In this document: positions 51,310 to 59,093 of the stretch, piece after piece
How positions within the stretch are numbered: position 1 is the stretch's first letter
Layout of the letters: each line of letters begins with the position of its first letter
From: a virus
Virus record (IMG/VR): IMGVR_UViG_3300014914_000003
Coordinates: 96,024 to 160,023 of that record
Reading direction: 5' to 3' (one strand)
DNA length: 64,000 nucleotides
Program-made: the position numbers and the translations under genes
The notes under the pieces: generated by a model
Told to the model about the DNA's origin: nothing
What the model saw: only the letters and a program-made list of their open reading frames with translations
Databases searched by the model: none

Positions 51310-52107
51310 CTATTGATATTCTTGCCATTCCTTCTCGGCCACGACGCTAGCGCACCGAACAATAGTTCCCATGTCGCAGTCGTACAAACCAGCGCAACTA
51401 AAACTGTTAATCTCAAGCAGATACATTTTGCCATCCGACTCAGCAATGTCTACTGTATAACACAGATCAGGTTGCCACTCTTGCGATGCTACTAACTCGG
51501 CTAGACGAAAAGATGAGGGCGGGTAATTGGGTGACTCATCTGGGAGATACCTGCACCCAGCTACAACCTCTCTGTCGCAGATAACGAAACGCCACTCGGC
51601 ACCGACGGGCTTCTCTGGAGCGACAACAATTAGCATTTCTGGACCAACCGCTCGTACTAGCGTTTGGATTTTGTGCTTCTCATCTGGTGCGACTACATAT
51701 CCAGTGAAGGGTTTGGCACCACTGTCTGGTCGCAAGAACCATGATTGACCTGGCGATTGTTTCGTGAGCTTGTCCCATTTTCTCAATAGGTCGCCGACTG
51801 GCATCATGCTATATTGCTGGTTAAGTAAGTGCCCACCGAGATATGCGTAATAAGTGCTACATTTCATGTTGTTGAAATTACACCAAGCACCCGGAATGAA
51901 TGGTGCCCGTTGATAGACTTGTCGCACAAAATCGATGTCGCCATAACAGACAATGCAATCATGGGGATCATACCCGTCGAAGTCAACCTGAGACCCAAGC
52001 TTGTGTTCGATCTCCCGGACCTTCATGTCTTGCTTAAAAACTTCGGCAATCATTGGCCCAGTGTTTACACCTTCCATGTCTATTTGTATCATCCAGTCTG
52101 GTCTCAT
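51310..52107 (-). CDS. ATP-grasp protein (DUF4343-like)
   Basis: A 265-aa protein. SWFLRPDSGAKPFTGYVV (ATP-binding loop), EWRFVICDREVVAGCRYL, and YTVDIAESDGKMYLLEINSFSCAG (the D...E-x-N metal site) define an ATP-grasp ligase. It would couple a carboxylate to an amine; substrate unknown. A second, divergent relative lies at 58203. Confidence 0.8.
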   Translation of the reverse strand: MRPDWMIQIDMEGVNTGPMIAEVFKQDMKVREIEHKLGSQVDFDGYDPHDCIVCYGDIDFVRQVYQRAPFIPGAWCNFNNMKCSTYYAYLGGHLLNQQYSMMPVGDLLRKWDKLTKQSPGQSWFLRPDSGAKPFTGYVVAPDEKHKIQTLVRAVGPEMLIVVAPEKPVGAEWRFVICDREVVAGCRYLPDESPNYPPSSFRLAELVASQEWQPDLCYTVDIAESDGKMYLLEINSFSCAGLYDCDMGTIVRCASVVAEKEWQEYQ

Positions 52108-52355
52108 GCAAACACCTCATCCAGTATTAGTCGAATCGCATTAGCTCGTGCGTTCCTGGCGGCAGTCTCTTGGTCGTCGCCCCTGCTACGATAGAAATAA
52201 TACAGATCAAATACGATGTTCCTATCCTTCATTGATTGTTCACACACCTCTTTTCCGTCCAGCGGCGAATACCGACACATTCGCTCAACTCGAAAACACA
52301 AGTCCATCACAATCTGGTTTGCTTTACGCCTTGGGTCTACATCTTCTGGAGCCAT
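52104..52355 (-). CDS. Hypothetical protein (83 aa)
   Basis: MAPEDVDPRRKANQIVMDLC..., helical with conserved-looking RNARANAIRLILDEVF. Overlaps the ATP-grasp ATG by 4 nt, so probably coupled. No family. Confidence 0.55.
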   Translation of the reverse strand: MAPEDVDPRRKANQIVMDLCFRVERMCRYSPLDGKEVCEQSMKDRNIVFDLYYFYRSRGDDQETAARNARANAIRLILDEVFA

Positions 52356-52356
52356 G

Positions 52357-52464
52357 TCAAAAGTCGTCCCTGTATATCCACCGTATCAACATCACGACCA
52401 GCACATCCGGGATGGTAAACGGCATAATGCAGATCAACAGCAAGAGAATGGGCAGATCACTCAT
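52357..52464 (-). CDS. Small membrane protein (35 aa)
   Basis: ATG 52464: MSDLPILLLLICIMPFTIPDVLVVMLIRWIYRDDF, one or two hydrophobic helices. It ends one base before the next ATG. The ribosome site is weak. Confidence 0.45.
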   Translation of the reverse strand: MSDLPILLLLICIMPFTIPDVLVVMLIRWIYRDDF

Positions 52465-52490
52465 TATAACTCATGCCCCCATCTAGATTG

Positions 52491-53372
52491 CTACTCCCCT
52501 TTGACTTCACCGTTTTCGATGATCACCTGACACTCCTTCCCCTTCGATACCCGCTCCAGCCAAATCTGGGCGTCAGCATCTTCGGCCATCTTAGCACTCG
52601 GCGACCTCGATTGTTCGCATAACCCAATCAACTCTAAGTTGATCGCATCGTATGCCTTGTTCTCTCTGACCTTGAGATTGAGACCCTCGGCGTCAGACAT
52701 CTGAGCATGAATAGCTTCCGCATCAACTTCTTCAACTCCATCAAGAGCTTTTTGCTTCTGCTTTACACTCTTCTTCAGTGTAGCAACAAGCTTCTCCAAT
52801 CGTTGAAGTTCTGTCACCTCAGATAACAGCGCATCGCGATCGCGCATGATTCGTTGATTGTGCTCAATAGCTTCGGCATATTTGGCACCTAGCCCTTGAA
52901 TTGATACTTCCTTGTCTGGTACGCCATCATGCTTGGCCATAGAATCAAGCTTAGCCTTGGTTTCTTTGCCGCAACGATTGACACCAGTTCTGGCACTGAA
53001 CAGGTGTTTGTATCGGGCATTAACTTCGTCGAAGTTCAAGCCAACTAATTGCTTGAGAACTTCGGCTTGTAGCTTGGCATTCATCTTAGGAAATTCTAAT
53101 GGATCAAAAGTCAATTCACCTACTAGTTTATCCAGCATGGCCTGGGGAGAAGCAAATGTTGCACCATCTTTGTTTTTGACAACGAGATTAGTACCGTTAG
53201 CAGTAAAGGTACGTGTTACTATAATGTCACCCATGTCTAGGACAACGCGAGCCTTCTCCTGTCCGGTCCTAATAGGTTTGGCGGGGATAGCACCAGCACC
53301 ATTCAGAGCATACTCGATAGAATCCAACACACAAGTTTTGCCCTGAGCATTATCTCCACCGATAACGATCAA
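52491..53372 (-). CDS. Rad50/SbcC-like AAA ATPase (N-terminal start unclear)
   Basis: Walker A IGGDNAQGKTCVLDSI, then a coiled-coil arm (RLEKLVATLKKSVKQKQKALDGVEE) and a short C-terminus. It lacks the usual signature/Walker B half, so it may work with a partner or be a truncated form. The conserved first strand (KIVALESENVKHLQAV) lies upstream in the same frame to 53459, but no ATG, GTG or TTG exists there before the TTG at 53372. An ATG (53460 region) is one base out of frame. Confidence 0.65.
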   Translation of the reverse strand: MIVIGGDNAQGKTCVLDSIEYALNGAGAIPAKPIRTGQEKARVVLDMGDIIVTRTFTANGTNLVVKNKDGATFASPQAMLDKLVGELTFDPLEFPKMNAKLQAEVLKQLVGLNFDEVNARYKHLFSARTGVNRCGKETKAKLDSMAKHDGVPDKEVSIQGLGAKYAEAIEHNQRIMRDRDALLSEVTELQRLEKLVATLKKSVKQKQKALDGVEEVDAEAIHAQMSDAEGLNLKVRENKAYDAINLELIGLCEQSRSPSAKMAEDADAQIWLERVSKGKECQVIIENGEVKGE

Positions 53373-53459
53373 CGAACCATCAGGTTTGATACAGACGGCT
53401 TGTAGATGCTTTACGTTTTCTGACTCAAGTGCGACTATCTTCGTCGGACCTGCCTTCCA

Positions 53460-53696
53460 TCATTCGTCATCTGGGTCTCCATCTATGTCTGCTGGTACAT
53501 CTCCGTCCAGAATCACCAACTTCTGATCCAGGTCGTCCTCGACATATGTGATGCAACCGCCAAAGTGCCGTATGCCTTCGATTATCTGGTAGATGCCATC
53601 TATGGTGTCCAGATGAAGCATGAAGGCTTCGGCGTTCTCAGAGGCATCCCTGCCCCTGAAAACGAAACTCACTTCGACCACTTGCGGTTTAGGCAC
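53460..53696 (-). CDS. Hypothetical protein (78 aa)
   Basis: GTG start overlapping the collagen-like gene's end. VPKPQVVEVSFVFRGRDAS..., ending in an acidic tail (DVPADIDGDPDDE). Unknown. Confidence 0.55.
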   Translation of the reverse strand: MPKPQVVEVSFVFRGRDASENAEAFMLHLDTIDGIYQIIEGIRHFGGCITYVEDDLDQKLVILDGDVPADIDGDPDDE

Positions 53697-55467
53697 TGTA
53701 TCGCCTCGAACGGAACCGCATCAAACCCAGTGGGAGCAACATGCCAACGACTGTCAGACCGCCGAAAGCACCACATGGACCAGCGCCGCCACCGGGTGCC
53801 TCTTCGACAACCTCTTCCTCTTCAGGGAAGAAACCTGTCAGGATGTCCTCAATCGAATCAGCGCCGCTTCCACAGTTGTAGACCAACACCTCAGAGTCGC
53901 CACAGGCAACGAGACAAGTGGCATCCAGGTTGTCAATGACATCACAGCCCTCTCCGTCAAGGCCGTCGATACCGTCAACACCGTCTAAACCATCCTGTCC
54001 CGGAGGCCCCTGCGGACCATCCTGGCCGTCTACACCATCGATCCCGTCAGCGCCATCAGCACCATCAGAACCATTTGATCCGTTAGAACCATTGGCACCA
54101 TCGGTCCCATCGGAGCCGTCTGCGCCGCTACCACCATCGCTGCCATCATTGCCGTCACTACCGTCGTCACCCTGGCAGTCGAGAGCGTCGAACTCTCCGT
54201 CGCCGTTGGGGTCTTCGGTATAGCCACAGATGAGAGCAATAGCGTCCGAATCGAACTCTGTGAAGGTGGTCAGATATTCCGAACAGGTGACCACAGCACC
54301 ACACTCACCGTCGTAGGTCTTAGCGGCCCGCATCGCCTTGCTCGTAGCGGGCGGGAACTCACACTCGTAATCGATGAAGAAGTCTTCTGCTACCGGACAG
54401 ACATCGTCAAACATGCTGGCCAATTGCGGGTGGCAAGCATCCTGTTCGCCATTCCCGTTCAAGTCCCAGCAGTTCAAACCATCCGCACCATCAACTCCAT
54501 CTTCACCATCGGCTCCGTCCTCACCATCGGCCCCATCCTGGCCATCTGCCCCGTCTTCGCCGTCTTCACCATCTTCGCCGCGACAGTCATAAACATCAAC
54601 CTCTCCGTCGCCATTGGTATCCTCGGTAAAGCCGTCACCCCGACAAGCTTCTGCCCACGGGAAGAAACAGCACCAGAAAGGCTTCTCGGCGTAAAAGTCC
54701 TTCTCACCGTTGCCATTCAAGTCCCAACAACTCAGACCGTCTTCACCGTCTTCGCCGTCAACGCCGTCTTCGCCATCGTGAACGATGACACTCGTGCCGT
54801 CGCCGCACTCAATTTTGTAACCACCGCAACGACGCTCACGAACCGTACAGCCTTCTCCATCCTGGCCGTCTGCGCCATCTTGACCATCGGCTCCATCCTC
54901 TCCGTTCTCACCATCGGCTCCGTCGAAGATCGAGGTGCATGTCTCACCACAGCAGATTTCGGCACCGTCTTTGATCTGGGTCACGACACAGTCGTCGCCA
55001 TCTTCGCCATCCTCACCGTCTTCTCCGTCTTCACCGGGCGGGCCTTGAGGACCAGGGATACCACAGGATACAATTTCAAGATTCACATTCTTCGTGTCCT
55101 TGTTGTTGTCGCACCCTTCCCTCTCGAATATCTTGACCTGCACATTACCGACACCCTGAGTACCAGGGGCGATAATCGTGAAGACCTCAGTGAAGGTCTT
55201 CGCTCCGTAGCCCGTATAGTGACAATCATGCTCGTAACACACACCATCGATGCTAGTGCTATTCCACTTCTGCTTGCTGTGCTGGCTGTACGAGCGGTCG
55301 CGCATCTTGACAACAACAGTGACCTCTACCTCGTCACCCGCACACGCCGTAGCGGGGTCGAGTGTTACCGACTCGATGTTGTTGTAGCTAGAACCAGATG
55401 CCTGCGCTGCATTCGGCACCATAGCTGTACAAAGACAAATCAGCAAACCTACAAGTAACTTCTTCAT
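53689..55467 (-). CDS. Collagen-like surface protein with signal peptide and C-terminal anchor
   Basis: A 592-aa protein. Signal peptide MKKLLVGLLICLCTAMVPNAAQA; beta domain (about 30-130). Then several Gly-X-Y collagen blocks (GEDGEDGEDG; GPQGPPGQDG) separated by EF-hand/dockerin-like calcium loops (DLNGNGEKD, DTNGDGEVD, DLNGNGEQD, DPNGDGEFD) and Cys-rich segments. The C-terminus has PGGGAGPCGAFGG, a hydrophobic helix and RFRSRR, resembling bacterial GlyGly/MYXO-CTERM sorting tails. Such tails are typical of host exported proteins and rare in phages. Confidence 0.8.
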   Translation of the reverse strand: MKKLLVGLLICLCTAMVPNAAQASGSSYNNIESVTLDPATACAGDEVEVTVVVKMRDRSYSQHSKQKWNSTSIDGVCYEHDCHYTGYGAKTFTEVFTIIAPGTQGVGNVQVKIFEREGCDNNKDTKNVNLEIVSCGIPGPQGPPGEDGEDGEDGEDGDDCVVTQIKDGAEICCGETCTSIFDGADGENGEDGADGQDGADGQDGEGCTVRERRCGGYKIECGDGTSVIVHDGEDGVDGEDGEDGLSCWDLNGNGEKDFYAEKPFWCCFFPWAEACRGDGFTEDTNGDGEVDVYDCRGEDGEDGEDGADGQDGADGEDGADGEDGVDGADGLNCWDLNGNGEQDACHPQLASMFDDVCPVAEDFFIDYECEFPPATSKAMRAAKTYDGECGAVVTCSEYLTTFTEFDSDAIALICGYTEDPNGDGEFDALDCQGDDGSDGNDGSDGGSGADGSDGTDGANGSNGSNGSDGADGADGIDGVDGQDGPQGPPGQDGLDGVDGIDGLDGEGCDVIDNLDATCLVACGDSEVLVYNCGSGADSIEDILTGFFPEEEEVVEEAPGGGAGPCGAFGGLTVVGMLLPLGLMRFRSRRYSA

Positions 55468-55479
55468 AGTCCGTGTCTC

Positions 55480-55659
55480 CTAGTTCTCCATCGGGATCAA
55501 TGGGAGAACCAAATCCAGATTGCCGAAATCCAATTCCACACCAATGAACGACTCCCTGTCGCCCAACCCAGGATCAACCGCCACGCTCCACTCTTGGATA
55601 GCGCACGACCCAGCGGCCAATACGGTTGAACATGCCAAAATAGACAACCACCTCCGCAT
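55480..55659 (-). CDS. Small lipoprotein (59 aa)
   Basis: ATG 55659 behind GGAG. MRRWLSILACSTVLAAGSC has a lipobox (AAGSC), then a short acidic mature part. It lies immediately upstream of the collagen-like gene (spacing 12 bp). Confidence 0.6.
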   Translation of the reverse strand: MRRWLSILACSTVLAAGSCAIQEWSVAVDPGLGDRESFIGVELDFGNLDLVLPLIPMEN

Positions 55660-55664
55660 CGCTA

Positions 55665-55859
55665 CTACTCCTTCACCAGAGAGATATCGTCCACGTTCAC
55701 GAAACTGGGACGATTGGTTTGTGGCCTACCACGGCCAAAATTCAATGTCGCAGCATTGTATCCGGGATCAGCAGTGAAACCCGTGATCTTTGCTGTCTTG
55801 CCCACGATTGCCGGGCAGGCGTCACACTTGTTGATCTTAACCTTCGATCCTACGTCCAT
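55665..55859 (-). CDS. Small KOW/SH3-like protein (64 aa)
   Basis: MDVGSKVKINKCDACPAIVGKTAKITGF resembles the G-x-x-V-x-I opening of small SH3-like barrels. Role unknown. Confidence 0.55.
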   Translation of the reverse strand: MDVGSKVKINKCDACPAIVGKTAKITGFTADPGYNAATLNFGRGRPQTNRPSFVNVDDISLVKE

Positions 55860-55868
55860 TTCAAATCC

Positions 55869-56084
55869 TCACTTCCTCAGTTCTTCCAAGGCATCACTCA
55901 ATTCCTGAGCGATCTCACCATTGACCCCAAATCCACGTTGCAATACCGCTTCAGAGGCAGCGGCTACCTTCTCATATCGGTTAAGAAGCTTGGCCATACA
56001 CCTAAAGCATGGAGCGTGAACGCTGGTATGTTGTGCCACGCACTGTCTCCTGACTTCGAGGTATATGTTTCCGCCTAGCTTCAT
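55869..56084 (-). CDS. Hypothetical protein (71 aa)
   Basis: ATG 56084 (MKLGGNIYLEVRRQCVAQH...) overlaps the previous stop (ATGA). CxxC in APCFRCMAKLL and a C-terminal helix (AQELSDALEELR). Confidence 0.55.
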   Translation of the reverse strand: MKLGGNIYLEVRRQCVAQHTSVHAPCFRCMAKLLNRYEKVAAASEAVLQRGFGVNGEIAQELSDALEELRK

Positions 56085-56344
56085 GACTCTGTTACATCCT
56101 CCGTGACCGGAATCTCCAATTCGACGATCTTCACCTGGAAGCACAAGAGTAGCCAGCCAAAGCCGAAACCCAAACATGCTCCGTCATCGCCTTTGCCCAG
56201 TAACCGTGGCTTCCACCACACAGGTCTGCCGTAGCCGAGCCATCCCAGGTACCCATGATGACCCAATCGCAATCCCACGGCGAAACCATGCTCGTGGTTC
56301 CTAATATGCCTGAAGATGAATCGCTTCACGGCAAGTGCCCCCAC
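56081..56344 (-). CDS. Hypothetical phage protein (87 aa)
   Basis: MGALAVKRFIFRHIRNHEHGFAV...YLGWLGYGRPVWWKP; Gly/Trp-rich with a hydrophobic segment (LGFGFGWLLLCFQV). Possibly membrane-associated. Its start overlaps the HNH stop. Confidence 0.55.
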   Translation of the reverse strand: MGALAVKRFIFRHIRNHEHGFAVGLRLGHHGYLGWLGYGRPVWWKPRLLGKGDDGACLGFGFGWLLLCFQVKIVELEIPVTEDVTES

Positions 56345-56835
56345 GACTTGCCAAGTTTTATAGCACCGATCGTCGTATGGTCTACACCGAATCGTTTACC
56401 AAGACTACGTAGACTGTGGCCAGTAGCCAACAGCTTCTTGATCGTTATTACTTGACTTTCTGTCAATTTAGACCTACCATTCGTCTCACCCCTAACCTGT
56501 GTGCCGTGGCGTATAGCGTCGGCTGCATTTTCTCGTTGCGTACCCCACCGGAGGTTGTTGAATCGGACATTCTGTCGATCACCGTCACGATGGAGACATT
56601 GATGACCTTTGGGTCTGGGACCACAGAAAGAAAGCAGCACCAAATAATGAACACGGTAATAAGCCGTAACTCCATTCTTGACCAATCGCATTTGCGGATA
56701 TCCTTCACCATCAAGATACGTCTTCCGTATGTATCCTCTGGCTTCTGGTCTGCGATACCTACTCATAACGCGACCTTCAGATAATATCCGGTACAATCCC
56801 TCATGCCCAACAATATCTCGCCAAGTTTCTATCAT
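56326..56835 (-). CDS. NUMOD4-HNH homing endonuclease (169 aa, apparently intact)
   Basis: ATG 56835: ETWRDIVGHEGLYRILSEGRV (NUMOD4), YYRVHYLVLLSFCGPRPKGHQCLHRDGDRQNVRFNNL (HNH_3), and a C-terminal HTH (SLRSLGKRFGVDHTTIGAI). This is the intact counterpart of the decayed copy at 4736-5127. It overlaps genes on both sides. Confidence 0.85.
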   Translation of the reverse strand: MIETWRDIVGHEGLYRILSEGRVMSRYRRPEARGYIRKTYLDGEGYPQMRLVKNGVTAYYRVHYLVLLSFCGPRPKGHQCLHRDGDRQNVRFNNLRWGTQRENAADAIRHGTQVRGETNGRSKLTESQVITIKKLLATGHSLRSLGKRFGVDHTTIGAIKLGKSWGHLP

Positions 56836-56842
56836 AACGACA

Positions 56843-57076
56843 CTACCATCCCTTGAGGGATTTGATGGCCCTAGCAATGGCAATCACCCTATCAGCCTCT
56901 ATACCACGTTGTAGTTTACTCACACCGAAACCGACTTTCGCTTGACCCTTCGTTATCGGGATGGTGGCTTTCATCTGAATCGTCAATTGTTCCACAGCCG
57001 CCTCAAGCTGATCCAACAATTCAGGATTGCCGATCACGCCCTCTTCTTTGAAAATCGGTGCCTTAGCCGCAGCCAT
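56843..57076 (-). CDS. Hypothetical protein (77 aa)
   Basis: MAAAKAPIFKEEGVIGNPELLDQLEAAVEQL..., helical. The stop of the upstream lipoprotein overlaps this ATG. Unknown. Confidence 0.55.
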   Translation of the reverse strand: MAAAKAPIFKEEGVIGNPELLDQLEAAVEQLTIQMKATIPITKGQAKVGFGVSKLQRGIEADRVIAIARAIKSLKGW

Positions 57077-57207
57077 TACTCCGTCTCCCCTTCAAGAATC
57101 CTGAGCATCTTGGCCCCGTAGTAGAAATCGAAATCATCGAAGCAGCCACCCTGATACATGACGATACCAGCCAGAATGAGAATCACAAGGAGCATCAGTT
57201 TCTTCAT
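57076..57207 (-). CDS. Small lipoprotein or membrane peptide (43 aa)
   Basis: ATG 57207 (overlap ATGA with the previous stop). MKKLMLLVILILAGIVMYQGGC has a signal sequence ending in a cysteine, then an acidic aromatic tail (FDDFDFYYGAK). The lipobox is imperfect. Confidence 0.55.
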   Translation of the reverse strand: MKKLMLLVILILAGIVMYQGGCFDDFDFYYGAKMLRILEGETE

Positions 57208-57404
57208 TTCCCCGACCCATACCTTTCAGCCCTTTGGCGTCTAGCCATTTCTCTAACAGCCTCACTATCCGGCAACTTGAGGCTGTGGTCACAAACACTA
57301 CATTGCATTTTCAAATCATCTCCAGACAAGACCATTGGCTTCAACCGGTCTGGTTCTAGCCGGTGCAAATGACAACACCGGACACATGTCTCAAAGCATC
57401 TCAT
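57204..57404 (-). CDS. Zinc-finger-like protein (66 aa)
   Basis: CVRCCHLHRLEP...CSVCDHSL contains two CxxC pairs; the C-terminus is basic (RRQRAERYGSGK). Overlaps both neighbours by 4 nt. Confidence 0.55.
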   Translation of the reverse strand: MRCFETCVRCCHLHRLEPDRLKPMVLSGDDLKMQCSVCDHSLKLPDSEAVREMARRQRAERYGSGK

Positions 57405-57676
57405 GGAGTAAATTCCTCGACATCAGAAACAACAACGTGCTTAATGTTGTATATCCGTGTCACCCGCTTCAAATTCCGCTTCACGCAGTCATCGCAGATA
57501 ATCACTTGCAGATACTCTTCCTGGCCAATAGGCATGGGGTCAAATATCGTGGACCCGTAATTACCCGAAGCCCGGAAGATCAGGCCGTCGTAGACGGGAC
57601 TGAGAGTGAGGGGGTCATCACCGAGAGACTCAACACTCAACCAGTTGCCACAACAAATACACTGTGCCTTTTCCAT
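57401..57676 (-). CDS. Zinc-binding hypothetical protein (91 aa)
   Basis: ATG 57676 (MEKAQCICCGNWLSVE...) and a later CDDC give two Cys pairs. The HHVVVSDVEEF-like C-terminus is acidic. Role unknown. Confidence 0.55.
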   Translation of the reverse strand: MEKAQCICCGNWLSVESLGDDPLTLSPVYDGLIFRASGNYGSTIFDPMPIGQEEYLQVIICDDCVKRNLKRVTRIYNIKHVVVSDVEEFTP

Positions 57677-57744
57677 ATCAGCCGATCTCCAGCCAAATCT
57701 CGTACCGTCCATGCTAAATACGCTTCCCGTTCTTCATCGCCCAC
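57637..57744 (-). CDS. Small ORF (35 aa)
   Basis: GTG 57744: VGDEEREAYLAWTVRDLAG..., protein-like in composition and overlapping the next start by 40 nt, but with no clear ribosome site. The same frame is open further upstream (QRLAWI). Confidence 0.3.
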   Translation of the reverse strand: MGDEEREAYLAWTVRDLAGDRLIWKRHSVFVVATG

Positions 57745-57752
57745 GATCCATG

Positions 57753-57995
57753 CTAGTCGTTGGCACGATTGTACCCCCATCCGAAATCTGGTTCCATGAG
57801 ACGGACCGGAGGGGGTGCTGGTTTGTCGGTGATCTGCCATAAAGCGATGCCAGACGACAAAGTGAGCAGCCATCCAAACAGAGCAATCCAGAGGCAAGCT
57901 CGTAGACCCTTGATGGTCTTACGTTGTGTCTCGACAAGAGCCCGTGCCTCTTTGAGTTCTTCCCTCAATCCCGAAGTCCAATGCATACTTTCCAT
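57753..57995 (-). CDS. Coiled-coil plus membrane-span protein (80 aa)
   Basis: LREELKEARALVETQRKTIKGL (coiled coil), then LWIALFGWLLTLSSGIALW (membrane span). The ATG is 6 nt after the -10 box in TATAATGGGGTATG, so the mRNA is probably leaderless. i-spanin-like architecture reversed; function open. Confidence 0.6.
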   Translation of the reverse strand: MESMHWTSGLREELKEARALVETQRKTIKGLRACLWIALFGWLLTLSSGIALWQITDKPAPPPVRLMEPDFGWGYNRAND

Positions 57996-58000
57996 ACCCC

Positions 58001-58028
58001 ATTATACGTACAACTCGACCCTGTGTTG
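58001..58028 (-). promoter_or_regulatory. Promoter, family RAACAR-N16-TATAAT (leaderless type)
   Basis: Minus strand CAACAC-N16-TATAAT, immediately followed by GGGGTATG. Spacer ends GAGTTGTACG, as at 9058. The 14 bp from -10 to ATG are identical to the promoter at 41804. Confidence 0.7.
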
Positions 58029-58048
58029 CCAACAAATCCAATTTATTC

Positions 58049-58213
58049 CTACTTGCACTGGTCAGGATGATCCTGCTTGTACTGTTCCCACTCACGCTGT
58101 TTGTAGTTCGCCGGGGTATGCGGGTCTTCCGGCCACCACCATGAGAACGGGCGCGGAGGGGCACATCCGGTCAGGAGCAGGACGACAATCAGACCGATAA
58201 TCCTACTTCGCAT
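58049..58213 (-). CDS. Small lipoprotein (54 aa)
   Basis: ATG 58213: MRSRIIGLIVVLLLTGC with a clear lipobox (LTGC), then Pro/Trp-rich PFSWWWPEDP and a charged tail. Size and Pro content are Rz1-like, but no partner is proven. It overlaps the ATP-grasp-like stop. Confidence 0.65.
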   Translation of the reverse strand: MRSRIIGLIVVLLLTGCAPPRPFSWWWPEDPHTPANYKQREWEQYKQDHPDQCK

Positions 58214-58922
58214 TGGGACACCCCGGCCAGTGATAGCTTTGCGCGGCAGCGGCCATGTCTATGAGATACCACTTACCCTCTTTCTCAGACCAGAGCCAGT
58301 CGATGGACCATTCTTCACCAAGCTCTCCCCCGACTTCGCTGCTGAGTCCCGATAACAGACTGACTTCATCTTCATCCTCGACGTTGATTGCAGCCAGAAG
58401 CTCTTCCCAGTTGAAGGGCTCGTTGCCTCGCAAGAATGCTTCTCGTGGCCAGTAAGGGTGATGACACACCACTGTTGCGTCACGCACGAAATACCGACGC
58501 TCTTTGACAATCGGCATATCACCCGGAAAGGCAATGAACGCAGCCAGGGTCGGCAGAAGATTCCTTACAACCCAACAGTCGGTCGGGAAGCCCATCATGT
58601 CTGCCATAGCACTCTCTTCAACCAGACGAAAGACGTGGTCGCTGACATCGGTCGATGCGGGTATGTGGCAGGTGTTCTTCCAGTTGTGCTTACCACTCAG
58701 GTAGTCCGTTCGCAGAAACATCGGCCATCCAAGTTTGTAGCCAGCCTGGGTGATGTCCGCAATCAGAATGTCGAAGCCCTCTGGGATTTTGCCGTCCAGG
58801 AGGTTGATCAGGTCTTCCCCGGTATACGGAATGATCGTGGTCTCTGGTGTCGAGATATGCGACGGCAGCTTCGGGTACCAGTACGAAAGCCGGTTGCGGT
58901 CTTCAGGGCGTCCTCTGTTCAT
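58203..58922 (-). CDS. ATP-grasp-like protein (239 aa)
   Basis: The start is placed at ATG 58922 (MNRGRPEDR) behind GGAAG; the longer frame reads through a tRNA-like gene. YKLGWPMFLRTDYLSGKHNWKNT, CWVVRNLLP, and EEWSIDWLWSEKEGKWYLIDMA resemble the ATP-binding and metal-binding regions of ATP-grasp folds. Divergent from 51310. Confidence 0.55.
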   Translation of the reverse strand: MNRGRPEDRNRLSYWYPKLPSHISTPETTIIPYTGEDLINLLDGKIPEGFDILIADITQAGYKLGWPMFLRTDYLSGKHNWKNTCHIPASTDVSDHVFRLVEESAMADMMGFPTDCWVVRNLLPTLAAFIAFPGDMPIVKERRYFVRDATVVCHHPYWPREAFLRGNEPFNWEELLAAINVEDEDEVSLLSGLSSEVGGELGEEWSIDWLWSEKEGKWYLIDMAAAAQSYHWPGCPNAK

Positions 58923-58934
58923 GTTTTCTTCCAA

Positions 58935-59005
58935 AGCCGGGAGCGGGTATCGAACCCATTGGGTATCAGCGTCCTGACCCCTAGCCGCCAGTTGGTTCTC
59001 CCGGC
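58935..59005 (-). tRNA. tRNA-like gene, anticodon uncertain
   Basis: 71 nt. Acceptor GCCGGGA/TCCCGGC is a perfect 7-bp stem. T arm is ATGGG-TTCGATA-CCCGC (one mismatch), and the D loop contains TGG. The anticodon arm does not fold normally: GGT-CAG-GACG-CTG-AT-ACC has a 4-nt loop and a bulge. It lies between a promoter and the ATP-grasp-like gene, so it is co-transcribed. Confidence 0.5.
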
Positions 59006-59065
59006 AAGACACAAAAGGGCAATGGTTGTGCATCGCTCATGAGAGCAGACGTAGACTGCTATCTT

Positions 59066-59093
59066 ATTATACGTGCAACTGCCCTCCGCATTC
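59066..59093 (-). promoter_or_regulatory. Promoter, family RAACAR-N16-TATAAT
   Basis: Minus strand GAATGC-N16-TATAATAAG, spacer ending CAGTTGCACG. The -35-like box is weak, but spacing and -10 context match. It drives the tRNA-like and ATP-grasp-like genes. Confidence 0.5.

Noticed and set aside
53918-55458. Long plus-strand ORFs (101 and 344 aa)
   Set aside because: Antisense shadows of the collagen-like gene; period-3 Gly-X-Y DNA keeps other frames open.
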